The position numbers and the translations under genes were made by a program. A DNA stretch of 5,527 nucleotides from an uncultured Planctomycetaceae bacterium (lineage in GTDB: Bacteria > Planctomycetota > Planctomycetia > Pirellulales > Lacipirellulaceae), in assembly GCA_937860165.1 (NCBI GenBank), contig CALMBE010000641.1:1-5527 (forward strand). Direction: 5' to 3'. The notes under the pieces are model-generated. The model was given only the letters and a program-made list of their open reading frames with translations, was not told the origin of the DNA and searched no databases. Below are positions 1 to 5,527 of the stretch, one piece after another. Positions within the stretch are counted from its first letter, which is position 1, and each line of letters starts with the position of its first letter.

Positions 1-1017
<1,017 letters not shown>

Positions 1018-1026
1018 GGACATTAA

Positions 1027-1031
1027 CTCCC
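1027..1031 (-). promoter_or_regulatory. Ribosome binding site of clpC (GGGAG)
   Basis: On the minus strand GGGAG sits 9 nt before the ATG at 1017 and only 3 nt before the in-frame ATG at 1023. The spacing favours 1017 as the main start, in agreement with family N-termini. Confidence 0.6.
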
Positions 1032-1079
1032 GTTGAAAAAACTGCCTCTACGCCACATGACTCATTTGCTTCAAACAAG

Positions 1080-1781
1080 CTAAGCTGCCAGCGGGCGGTC
1101 GGATTCAGATTGGGTCTGGTTGTGGATTGTCGGTTCGTTGTTGATTGTTTCTTCGCTTGGCTCGATTGGTGCGATGCGAAGCGCTTGTTCCGGTTGTTGT
1201 TCGGCTGCCGCTATTTGCTCGCGCTCGGACGCGATTTCGTATTCCCATTTCTCGGCTGCTTCCAGTCGAGCAAGTTTGTCGAGCTGTCGGCGGGCTTCGC
1301 TCGTTCGCCCCTGTCGTCGCCACATCGTGGCCAGCAGCAACCGTGATTCACCATCGCCCGCATCCTGCTTGAGCAACTTCAGCAATAGTTGTTCCGCTGC
1401 CAACCAATCGCCTTGCAAGTAAGCACGTTGCGATTGCTGATACCATTGTTCGCCAGCTTGTGCCTTCGAGGCAAATGATCCCTCCTCGCCATCCACCTCG
1501 ACACCATTGGAATCACTCGTCAGCCGAGCCGCTTCCCGACGCAGCTCGCTGCGATTCCACCAACACGCCGTCAGCCAGATTCCCCCCAACAAGCCCAGCC
1601 CAACCAGCTGTTGCTCGGCGGGAATCCAGTCGTGATACACAAAGCTTGCCAAGAGCAAAGTGTCTACCAACGTGGTAAATCCTACCGCCACTGCCAATCC
1701 TACCCAAGACCCCCGCTTCCAGAGTTGCGGAAGTCCCGGCCAGAAATACGCCCAACTCGGCAGTTTTTGTCTCCGTAACAT
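1080..1781 (-). CDS. Membrane-anchored protein with TPR-like helices, function unknown
   Basis: I do not recognise a named family for this 233-residue protein. A short basic N-terminus (MLRRQK, WKRG) precedes two hydrophobic segments at about 27-48 and 58-75, and RREAAR follows the second. By the positive-inside rule both ends should face the cytoplasm, giving a helical hairpin anchor. Residues about 110-175 are amphipathic helices with TPR-like spacing (AYLQGDWLAAEQLLLKLL, then RLLLATMWRRQGRTSEARRQL). This would be one to two TPR units, usually a protein-protein contact surface. The C-terminal 40 residues are acidic, Q/N/S-rich and probably disordered. The start at 1781 has AGGA 7 nt upstream. 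The stop lies 62 bp before clpC on the same strand with no convincing terminator between, so co-transcription is plausible. A role as adaptor or partner for ClpC is only a guess from position. Confidence 0.8.
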   Translation of the reverse strand: MLRRQKLPSWAYFWPGLPQLWKRGSWVGLAVAVGFTTLVDTLLLASFVYHDWIPAEQQLVGLGLLGGIWLTACWWNRSELRREAARLTSDSNGVEVDGEEGSFASKAQAGEQWYQQSQRAYLQGDWLAAEQLLLKLLKQDAGDGESRLLLATMWRRQGRTSEARRQLDKLARLEAAEKWEYEIASEREQIAAAEQQPEQALRIAPIEPSEETINNEPTIHNQTQSESDRPLAA

Positions 1782-1788
1782 ACGTGTT

Positions 1789-1792
1789 TCCT
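1789..1792 (-). promoter_or_regulatory. Ribosome binding site of the TPR-like membrane protein gene (AGGA)
   Basis: The minus strand reads AGGAAACACGT directly before the ATG at 1781, which puts AGGA 7 nt from the start codon. This supports the annotated start. Confidence 0.6.
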
Positions 1793-1850
1793 AACCCTAT
1801 CGTCGAGTTGGCCGACCAACGGCTGCGCACTTTCGCCTCGAAACTCTAGC

Positions 1851-1867
1851 CCGCACCCAGCGTGCGG
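1851..1867. repeat. Short inverted repeat CCGCAC-5-GTGCGG
   Basis: A perfect 6-bp stem with a 5-nt loop lies 70-86 bases upstream of the start at 1781. It could be an operator or a 5'-UTR hairpin of the minus-strand unit. Short GC dyads are common by chance in such DNA, so a function is uncertain. Confidence 0.35.
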
Positions 1868-1977
1868 CAAGATAACTTCCAGCGAGAACCCGCCCTAGAA
1901 ACCTCAAATCAGGCTCGAAAACGACTACTTCTCTCGATGCTCAGGCGGTACTATCCCGTGCGCAGCACAAACCACTG

Positions 1978-1989
1978 GCCCGGCCGGGC
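1978..1989. repeat. Perfect 12-bp palindrome GCCCGGCCGGGC
   Basis: An uninterrupted GC palindrome in the middle of the divergent intergenic region. Its position between two divergent genes is compatible with a dimeric regulator site, but nothing else in the sequence supports that and it may be chance. Confidence 0.3.
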
Positions 1990-2137
1990 ATCCGGGTGCG
2001 AAGATAACGATAATAAGGACTGGAGACGAGGGCGCTTTAGCACGGCAAAGTGCGACTTGGGCATCTGGGCTGGCGCGCTGCGACTGTCATAATGGGTAAT
2101 CCATTCCGCTAGCACATACATCCTCACCCCCCCCTAG

Positions 2138-2159
2138 CCGGAGGCACACCTGCCTCCGG
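2138..2159 (+). promoter_or_regulatory. Hairpin at the thiD2-thiE start, with GGAGG and CCTCC in opposite arms
   Basis: CCGGAGGCA (2138-2146) and TGCCTCCGG (2151-2159) are perfect 9-bp complements around the 4-nt loop CACC. The structure ends 8 bases before the ATG at 2168. The left arm contains the Shine-Dalgarno-like GGAGG (2140-2144) paired to CCTCC (2153-2157), so a folded mRNA would hide it. GGAGG is 23 nt from the ATG, too far for ordinary use. A weak GGA at 2158-2160, 7 nt from the ATG, is partly in the right arm. The palindrome itself is certain; translational control, or membership in a dispersed repeat family, is inference. Confidence 0.55.
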
Positions 2160-2167
2160 AAACCACC

Positions 2168-3223
2168 ATGAGCAACGACTCCACCCAAAGAATCGCAGCC
2201 CTCAGAATAATCGACGCCGCCGCCAATCGGGCGACCGAAGGGTTGCGTGTCGTGGAAGATTTTACCCGCTTTGTGCTCGCGGATGCCCACCTCACACGAC
2301 TGGTGAAAGAACTTCGCCACGATTTGGCCGAGACAGTTCAAACCTTTCCCCTGGCCGATCGACATGCCCTGCGGGACACCAGACACGACGTAGGCACTAC
2401 GATTTCGACCCCTGGGGAAATCTCACGCACCGACCCCTGGGACGTTTGCCAGGCCAGTTGCGAACGGGTCAAACAATCGCTCCGCAGCCTCGAAGAATTC
2501 GGCAAACTTTTTTCCACGACCACCTCCTCGCAACTCGAAGCGATCCGCTACCGTTGGTACACCCTCGAAAAAGTCTTTTCACTCACTCAAACAAACCACT
2601 TGCGGCTAAGCGGCATAAAACTCTGTGTACTCCTCGACGGTCAATTTCCCCCCGAGTCGATTCTCCAACTCATCCAAGCCGGCATCGGCATGATCCAGCT
2701 CCGCGACAAGCAACTCTCCGATTCCCAGTTGCTCGACCGGGCACGACAGTGGGGCAAGATCGTACACAGTTCCTGCCCGCGGGGTGGAGAAAAGTGTCTG
2801 GTGATCGTCAACGACCGCGCCGACATTGCCGCCGCCGCGAATGCCGACGGGGTTCACCTGGGGCAGGAGGATCTCGACATCCAATCCGCCCGGGAGATTC
2901 TCGGCCCGCGAAAAATCATCGGCAGGTCAACGCACAGCATCGCCGAAGCACGCGCTGCCGTGCTCGACGGGGCCGACTACTTAGGCGTCGGCCCGACTTT
3001 TCCGTCACGGACCAAAACATTCGCCGAGTTCCCCGGCCTCGAGTTACTCCAACAAGTCGCCACGGAGATCTCGCTCCCCGCGTTTGCCCTCGGCGGCATC
3101 ACACTCGAAAATCTTCCCGCGGTACTAGCCACGGGAATTCGCCGCATTGCCGTAAGCAGTGCGCTCGCCCACGCCTCCGACCCCTCAACCGCCGCCCGCG
3201 CATTTTGCGAAGCCCTTCCATAA
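2168..3223 (+). CDS. thiE: Bifunctional HMP-phosphate kinase (ThiD2) / thiamin-phosphate synthase (ThiE)
   Basis: This 351-residue cytoplasmic fusion covers two consecutive thiamin steps. The N-terminal ThiD2 domain (about 8-140) should phosphorylate HMP-P to HMP-PP. The C-terminal ThiE domain (about 148-350) should couple HMP-PP with thiazole phosphate to give thiamin phosphate. ThiD2 signs are NRATEGLRVVEDFTRF (20-35), RDTRHDVG (69-76) and a second helix motif SLRSLEEFGK (104-113). ThiE signs are IQLRDK (176-181), VNDRADIA (214-221), DGVHLGQED (227-235), IIGRSTHS (250-257), GVGPTFPSRTK (273-283), LGGI (308-311) and AVSSAL (328-333). All the usual phosphate-binding and HMP-site segments appear present. 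A lone ThiE is about 210 residues; the extra 140 are the ThiD2 domain. An in-frame TAG at 2135 and no other start codon between fix the start at 2168. It is a single gene with divergent neighbours, no thi operon partners and no THI-box upstream. The ThiE call is firm. The ThiD2 call rests on recalled family motifs. Confidence 0.93.
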   Translation: MSNDSTQRIAALRIIDAAANRATEGLRVVEDFTRFVLADAHLTRLVKELRHDLAETVQTFPLADRHALRDTRHDVGTTISTPGEISRTDPWDVCQASCERVKQSLRSLEEFGKLFSTTTSSQLEAIRYRWYTLEKVFSLTQTNHLRLSGIKLCVLLDGQFPPESILQLIQAGIGMIQLRDKQLSDSQLLDRARQWGKIVHSSCPRGGEKCLVIVNDRADIAAAANADGVHLGQEDLDIQSAREILGPRKIIGRSTHSIAEARAAVLDGADYLGVGPTFPSRTKTFAEFPGLELLQQVATEISLPAFALGGITLENLPAVLATGIRRIAVSSALAHASDPSTAARAFCEALP

Positions 3224-3226
3224 AGC

Positions 3227-3243
3227 CGCGACCGGCGGTCGCG
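3227..3243. repeat. Palindrome after thiD2-thiE (7-bp arms, 3-nt loop), possible weak terminator
   Basis: CGCGACC and GGTCGCG are perfect complements around GGC, beginning 4 bases after the TAA. No T-run follows, only CTCCTTTCCCC, so it is a poor intrinsic terminator. A 15-base core is 13/15 identical to one at 5006-5020, with the same leading CC, so it may instead be a copy of a dispersed palindromic element. The remaining gap to 3456 shows no other clear signal. Confidence 0.5.
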
Positions 3244-3456
3244 CTCCTTTCCCCGTAACACTCCCGCGCGCTTCTCGCTTGATGTGATGTGTTCCTCCCA
3301 CGGCCGGCCAACTTGCTAGCCTTGGGCAATTCCCCCCAAAAGAGTTACTGCAACCGGCTATTCTCTCTGCCTAAGATAGCGAGAGATGCTGCCCGTTCTA
3401 CATCGCGCGGCCGATCCCTCCATGGGGAACCACTGCCGCGCAGAAAGTGATATTCC

Positions 3457-4434
3457 ATGGCTACCATCGCACTCCCCTTACCACCCGTTTCGCTTCCGAC
3501 CTTGCAGCCTCACGCCACGGACACCGTGGTCAACTGTTACGATGTGCTCGACCTCTGTCCCGCCGGAGGTGTTCATGATTTTACTGATGGCAAATACCTC
3601 GATCATCGCAACGATCGCGCAGCCTATCTCGCCGCCCAGAGTCGCCAGGCCGATTATTTGCTCGACCAATTAGACTGTCGTCCAGGCGAGCGAATTCTCG
3701 ATATCGGCTGTGGATATGGCCGCATCTTGCAACAGGCCCAAGAGCGCGAACTGAGCGCGATCGGCATCACGATTTCACCAACTCAAGCGGCCGAGAATCA
3801 ACGCCATGAGTTAAACACCTTGGTGCTGAACTACCGTGACATTCCCCACCAGCGGCAACAACTCCCGGGGCGAGTCCACGGCATCGTGGCCAACGGATCA
3901 CTCGAGCATTTCGCCCAACTCGAAGATGCCCTCGCGGGCCGTGTGAATGACGTTTACAGCGAATTGTTCCAAATTGCGCGGTCGCTCTTGCGACCCGGTG
4001 AACGCTTTGTCACCACCGCGATCCATCTGGCCGAGGTAGGACAAGCCGATCCCCAGGCCATTCGCCAAACCCATCGCGCTTGGCCCCGGGGAAGTTTCAA
4101 TTATCACTATGCGAATCTCGTGGAAGCCTTCGGCGGGTGGTACCCCGAACCGGGGCAACTCGAACGCTGTGCCCAGGGCGAGTTCACGCTGGTTGCCGAA
4201 GAGGATGGCACGCACGACTATTTCCTCACCAGCGAATATTGGTTACGCCAATTAAAATGGTCGCTCGTGACCAAGCCCCGCGTCTGGTGGGCCCTGGGCA
4301 AAAAATGGCTCCACGCCCCCCGGGCACTCAACGATATGTTGCGTTGCTTGTGGCGCGACCAATCCTGGAATTGGCAATTCCGCGGCGAGAACCCACCGAT
4401 GCGGCTCTACCGACAAACCTGGCAAGCGGTGTGA
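3457..4434 (+). CDS. SAM-dependent methyltransferase of the cyclopropane-fatty-acid-synthase (CFAS) type
   Basis: This 325-residue protein has a class I Rossmann methyltransferase core. Motif I is ILDIGCGYG (80-88), which binds SAM, followed by GITISPTQ (103-110), close to the GVTLSPEQ of CFA synthases. A further core motif, NGSLEHF (146-152), resembles their MFEHV-type motif. The C-terminal part (about 213-265, with NYHYA, GGWYPEPGQLERC and HDYFLTSEYWLRQL) resembles the CFAS lid that ends in an xYxxTLxxW motif. The N-terminal domain of E. coli CFAS is absent; about 55 residues with PAGGVHDFTDGKYLDHRND precede the core. By my tentative alignment the bicarbonate-site His of CFA synthases falls on Thr187. 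The protein may therefore methylate another substrate rather than make cyclopropanes. No signal peptide or clear membrane segment is seen. The start at 3457 has only a weak GAAAG 9 nt upstream, and there is no in-frame ATG further up that fits. The fold is secure; the substrate is unknown. Confidence 0.85.
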   Translation: MATIALPLPPVSLPTLQPHATDTVVNCYDVLDLCPAGGVHDFTDGKYLDHRNDRAAYLAAQSRQADYLLDQLDCRPGERILDIGCGYGRILQQAQERELSAIGITISPTQAAENQRHELNTLVLNYRDIPHQRQQLPGRVHGIVANGSLEHFAQLEDALAGRVNDVYSELFQIARSLLRPGERFVTTAIHLAEVGQADPQAIRQTHRAWPRGSFNYHYANLVEAFGGWYPEPGQLERCAQGEFTLVAEEDGTHDYFLTSEYWLRQLKWSLVTKPRVWWALGKKWLHAPRALNDMLRCLWRDQSWNWQFRGENPPMRLYRQTWQAV

Positions 4435-4437
4435 GAA

Positions 4438-4686
4438 TCACTTGGCAATCAAGGAACGAAGCGCCTGGTTGACCGCCTCTGAAGTCGGAAACTTGGCGTG
4501 TAGATCGGGATCAATCATTACCGCGCCATCCGCCAAGGTGAAATGAGATTCCTGAATGGAGCCATCCGATTTGGTAATCCGAACAACATGTCCGGCGCGG
4601 TAGTCTTGAAAATGCTTACCACGGACTCCCAAGGAGAAATCGTATTCGGGCTGCATTTCGTTTTCACTGTTTTCAGGATTTAGCAT
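4438..4686 (-). CDS. Putative antitoxin partner of the BrnT-like toxin, small protein
   Basis: An 82-residue protein encoded directly downstream of, and overlapping, the brnT-like gene, which is the toxin-first order of brnTA modules. A polar leader is followed by PEYDFSLGVRGKHF (13-26), the EYDFS-type N-terminal block often seen in antitoxins paired with BrnT. A central basic/polar part (about 28-54) precedes GAVMIDPDLHAKFPTSEAVNQ and ALRSLIAK (54-82). That end could form a strand and two helices, like a compact ribbon-helix-helix, though the canonical BrnA signature is not evident. The ATG at 4686 has AAAGG 9 nt upstream and overlaps the toxin stop by 14 bp, suggesting translational coupling. 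The alternative ATG at 4656 would give 72 residues starting MQPEYDFS, and a TTG at 4707 is unlikely. The frame is intact and meets the methyltransferase gene tail to tail with 3 bp between. The antitoxin role is inferred mainly from context. Confidence 0.7.
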   Translation of the reverse strand: MLNPENSENEMQPEYDFSLGVRGKHFQDYRAGHVVRITKSDGSIQESHFTLADGAVMIDPDLHAKFPTSEAVNQALRSLIAK

Positions 4687-4958
4687 CGAAGTAGGCCTTT
4701 TGTTCAACTCTTGACGCTATTCGTGAGCCGATGATCCTGATCGTCCCACCTCGTTCAGTATACCATACGGAGAGCAATCGGCCACTGTTTGACAATCCCA
4801 GTTCAAGCCATCTATCCTCGAACTGGGAGTGGTTATTGTCGACAATGGTAAGGGACATCGCATCGTTAAAAATGGTCTTGGCTTCATCAAAGTGAATTCC
4901 GTGCTTCAATTTGTTGAGTTGGGCTTTCTCGTCTATCCCATTCGAAAATGAGTGGCAT
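4673..4958 (-). pseudogene. brnT: BrnT-family (DUF497) toxin gene with an apparent +1 frameshift near codon 10
   Basis: BrnT proteins are small ribonuclease toxins neutralised by a downstream antitoxin. The body of the family is clear in one frame: KAQLNKLKHGIHFDEAKTIF, then DRWLELGLS, GRLLSVWYTERG and IRIIGSRIASRVEQKAY. That frame has no ATG, only a TTG at 4909 inside the family's conserved region, and a stop about 60 bases above the join. The missing N-terminus MPLIFEWDRR lies in another frame from the ATG at 4958, which has GGAG 10 nt upstream. Dropping one base near 4928 joins them into a 94-residue protein of normal BrnT length. As read, translation from 4958 stops after 23 codons. The local GC is lower than in neighbours (22 of 60 bases at 4861-4920 against 37 of 60 at 4021-4080), which fits acquisition. 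Alternatives to decay are an assembly error or programmed frameshifting. Family call is firm; loss of function is probable. Confidence 0.82.
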
Positions 4959-5003
4959 CTTTACAAAGCTCCAGCGAATTGTGGGCAGACACTATGCACA
5001 AAA

Positions 5004-5020
5004 CCGCGACCGCCGATCGC
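5004..5020. repeat. Degenerate copy of the palindrome at 3227-3243
   Basis: The 15-base core at 5006-5020 differs from GCGACCGGCGGTCGC (3228-3242) at two positions and keeps the same leading CC and A-run. The stem has one mismatched pair. It lies upstream of both the toxin gene (minus strand) and manC (plus strand). Two copies in 2 kb suggest a dispersed element, but GC palindromes can also arise by chance. Confidence 0.4.
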
Positions 5021-5145
5021 ATGCAGTCCAGTCAATTGTCCCGTTTCCCAGCGAACTCTGCAATCGACTACTCCCCACCCTGCCCGCCGATACCCTCGCG
5101 TGGTAGGATGTTTGGTCTCCTGTTGCTCACGCCTCTGGGCCTCCC

Positions 5146-5161
5146 GCCCGCTGAAGCGGGC
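5146..5161. repeat. Hairpin GCCCGC-TGAA-GCGGGC upstream of manC
   Basis: A perfect 6-bp GC stem closes a 4-nt TGAA loop, 52 bases before the manC ATG. No T-run follows and no plus-strand gene ends just before it, so a terminator role is unlikely. It is either part of the manC leader or another dispersed palindrome. Confidence 0.45.
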
Positions 5162-5180
5162 TCGCCGGACATTTCCCCAG

Positions 5181-5208
5181 CCCCTAGCCCCTAGCCCCTA
5201 GCCCCTAG
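5181..5208 (+). repeat. Tandem heptamer repeat (CCCCTAG)x4 directly before manC
   Basis: Four perfect CCCCTAG units run from 5181 to 5208, preceded by a degenerate CCCCAG (5175-5180) and followed by CCCCC and the manC ATG at 5214. Because 7 is not a multiple of 3, the TAGs fall in all three forward frames (5185, 5192, 5199, 5206), so no reading frame can cross it. No purine-rich Shine-Dalgarno sequence is present. A single related CCCCTAG occurs at 2131-2137 upstream of thiD2-thiE. Confidence 0.9.
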
Positions 5209-5213
5209 CCCCC

Positions 5214-5527
5214 ATGCTCCACGCCGTCATCATGGCCGGTGGTACCGGTACTCGATTCTGGCCCGCTAGTCGCGCGGCGACTCCCAAGCAACTCTTGTCG
5301 CTGGTGGGCGAAACCACCATGATCCGCCAGACCTACGACCGCCTCGCGGGCCTGGTGGCTCCCGAGCAAACGCTCATCGTCACCAACCGTCAATTGGTCG
5401 CGCCCATTGCCGAGCAAATTCCCGAACTTCCCGCTGCGCAGATTGTCGGCGAACCCTGCAAACGCGACACGGCCCCGTGCATCGGCTTGGCGGCCTTGTT
5501 GGTGCGTCGCACCGACCCTGATGCCAC
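5214..5527 (+). CDS. manC: Mannose-1-phosphate guanylyltransferase, N-terminal 104 residues (3' end outside window)
   Basis: The enzyme makes GDP-mannose from mannose 1-phosphate and GTP in the cytoplasm, for polysaccharide and glycan synthesis. The nucleotidyltransferase signature is at the N-terminus: AVIMAGGTGTRFWPASR (4-20) followed by PKQLL (24-28), where the GG-G-R loop binds the nucleotide and the Lys contacts phosphate. VGEPCKRDTAPCIG (78-91) matches the conserved EP-(x)-TAP segment of GDP-mannose pyrophosphorylases. The start at 5214 gives the usual few residues before AVIMAGG. An in-frame TAG at 5199, inside the heptamer array, excludes a longer form. There is no Shine-Dalgarno sequence; the leader is C-rich. 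The window ends in the middle of the transferase domain, so a C-terminal isomerase domain cannot be judged. The upstream neighbour is divergent, so it appears to begin its own transcript. Confidence 0.93.
   Translation, partial: MLHAVIMAGGTGTRFWPASRAATPKQLLSLVGETTMIRQTYDRLAGLVAPEQTLIVTNRQLVAPIAEQIPELPAAQIVGEPCKRDTAPCIGLAALLVRRTDPDA

Larger units (their letters stand above)
1783..2167. other. Divergent intergenic region between the clpC-side genes and thiD2-thiE
   Basis: These 385 bases separate two divergent genes, so they should contain promoters in both directions. I could not pick convincing -35/-10 pairs on either strand. It holds a 6-bp stem with a 5-nt loop (1851-1867), a perfect 12-bp GC palindrome (1978-1989), an AT-richer patch around 2004-2018, an 8-C run (2127-2134) and a strong hairpin next to the thiD2-thiE start (2138-2159). 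A short open frame on the plus strand (1862-2092) shows no protein-like features. No TPP riboswitch signature is visible. Confidence 0.7.
4959..5213. other. Divergent intergenic region between the toxin gene and manC
   Basis: These 255 bases contain the degenerate palindrome, the TGAA hairpin and the heptamer array described separately. Two plus-strand open frames across it (from 4911 and 4952) show no protein-like composition and partly mirror brnT, so I call no gene. No clear promoter hexamers stand out. Confidence 0.6.

Noticed and set aside
1862..2092. Short plus-strand open frame in the divergent intergenic region
   Set aside because: No ribosome binding site, low-complexity mixed composition and no family resemblance; more likely chance.
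1783..2167. TPP riboswitch upstream of the thiamin gene
   Set aside because: No CTGAGA-type or CCTGATCTGG-type conserved segments could be found in the leader.
2446..3258. 270-codon open frame overlapping thiD2-thiE
   Set aside because: Arg/Pro/His-rich shadow frame of a gene with strong motifs in its own frame.
3227..3260. Intrinsic terminator of thiD2-thiE
   Set aside because: A stem is present but no U-tract follows, and a related palindrome occurs in a non-terminator position, so I list it as a repeat only.
3345..3377. Promoter-like TTACTG and TAAGAT before the methyltransferase gene
   Set aside because: The spacer is 21 bases, too long for a standard sigma-70 promoter, and the hexamers are weak.
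4687..4909. TTG starts at 4909 (toxin) and 4707 (antitoxin)
   Set aside because: The first would delete the conserved FEWD region of BrnT. The second has a better placed ATG at 4686 with a Shine-Dalgarno sequence.
4911..5201. Plus-strand open frames upstream of manC
   Set aside because: They partly mirror brnT on the other strand, have no protein-like features and run into the heptamer array.
5175..5213. Heptamer array as a CRISPR or telomere-like structure
   Set aside because: The units are contiguous without spacers, and the array is only 28 bases long in front of a gene.

Overview
The window looks like a piece of a moderately GC-rich planctomycete chromosome, probably from a Pirellulaceae-type lineage. 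The ClpC and ManC sequences, the family of the methyltransferase, and the long C-rich intergenic stretches with palindromes all fit that. The assignment is an inference from sequence style. No rRNA or other taxonomic marker is present.

Layout. On the minus strand, 1-1017 holds the first 339 codons of clpC, an AAA+ unfoldase of the Clp protease. It follows a small membrane protein with TPR-like helices (1080-1781) at a 62-bp distance, so the two may form one transcription unit. A 385-bp divergent intergenic region (1783-2167) separates them from a plus-strand gene for a ThiD2-ThiE fusion (2168-3223). That protein joins two consecutive steps of thiamin phosphate synthesis. A plus-strand SAM-dependent methyltransferase of the cyclopropane-fatty-acid-synthase type follows (3457-4434).

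Converging on the methyltransferase with only 3 bp between stop codons is a minus-strand, lower-GC toxin-antitoxin-like pair. A BrnT-family toxin gene (4673-4958) is upstream and a small putative antitoxin gene (4438-4686) overlaps its end. The toxin gene carries an apparent one-base insertion near codon 10. The conserved N-terminal FEWD block is read in one frame and the rest of the protein in another. The antitoxin reading frame is intact. The pair reads as an acquired accessory module whose toxin is decaying, unless the shift is an assembly error or a programmed event.

The right end (5214-5527) starts a mannose-1-phosphate guanylyltransferase gene (manC type, GDP-mannose synthesis), cut by the window edge. 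Its ATG is preceded by four perfect CCCCTAG heptamers and no Shine-Dalgarno sequence. Short palindromes lie just before the thiD2-thiE start, just after its stop, and twice in the region upstream of manC. They may belong to dispersed repeat families or act on mRNA.

Apart from the TA pair, the genes are housekeeping functions with no obvious shared pathway. I see no RNA gene, CRISPR array, insertion sequence or TPP riboswitch.
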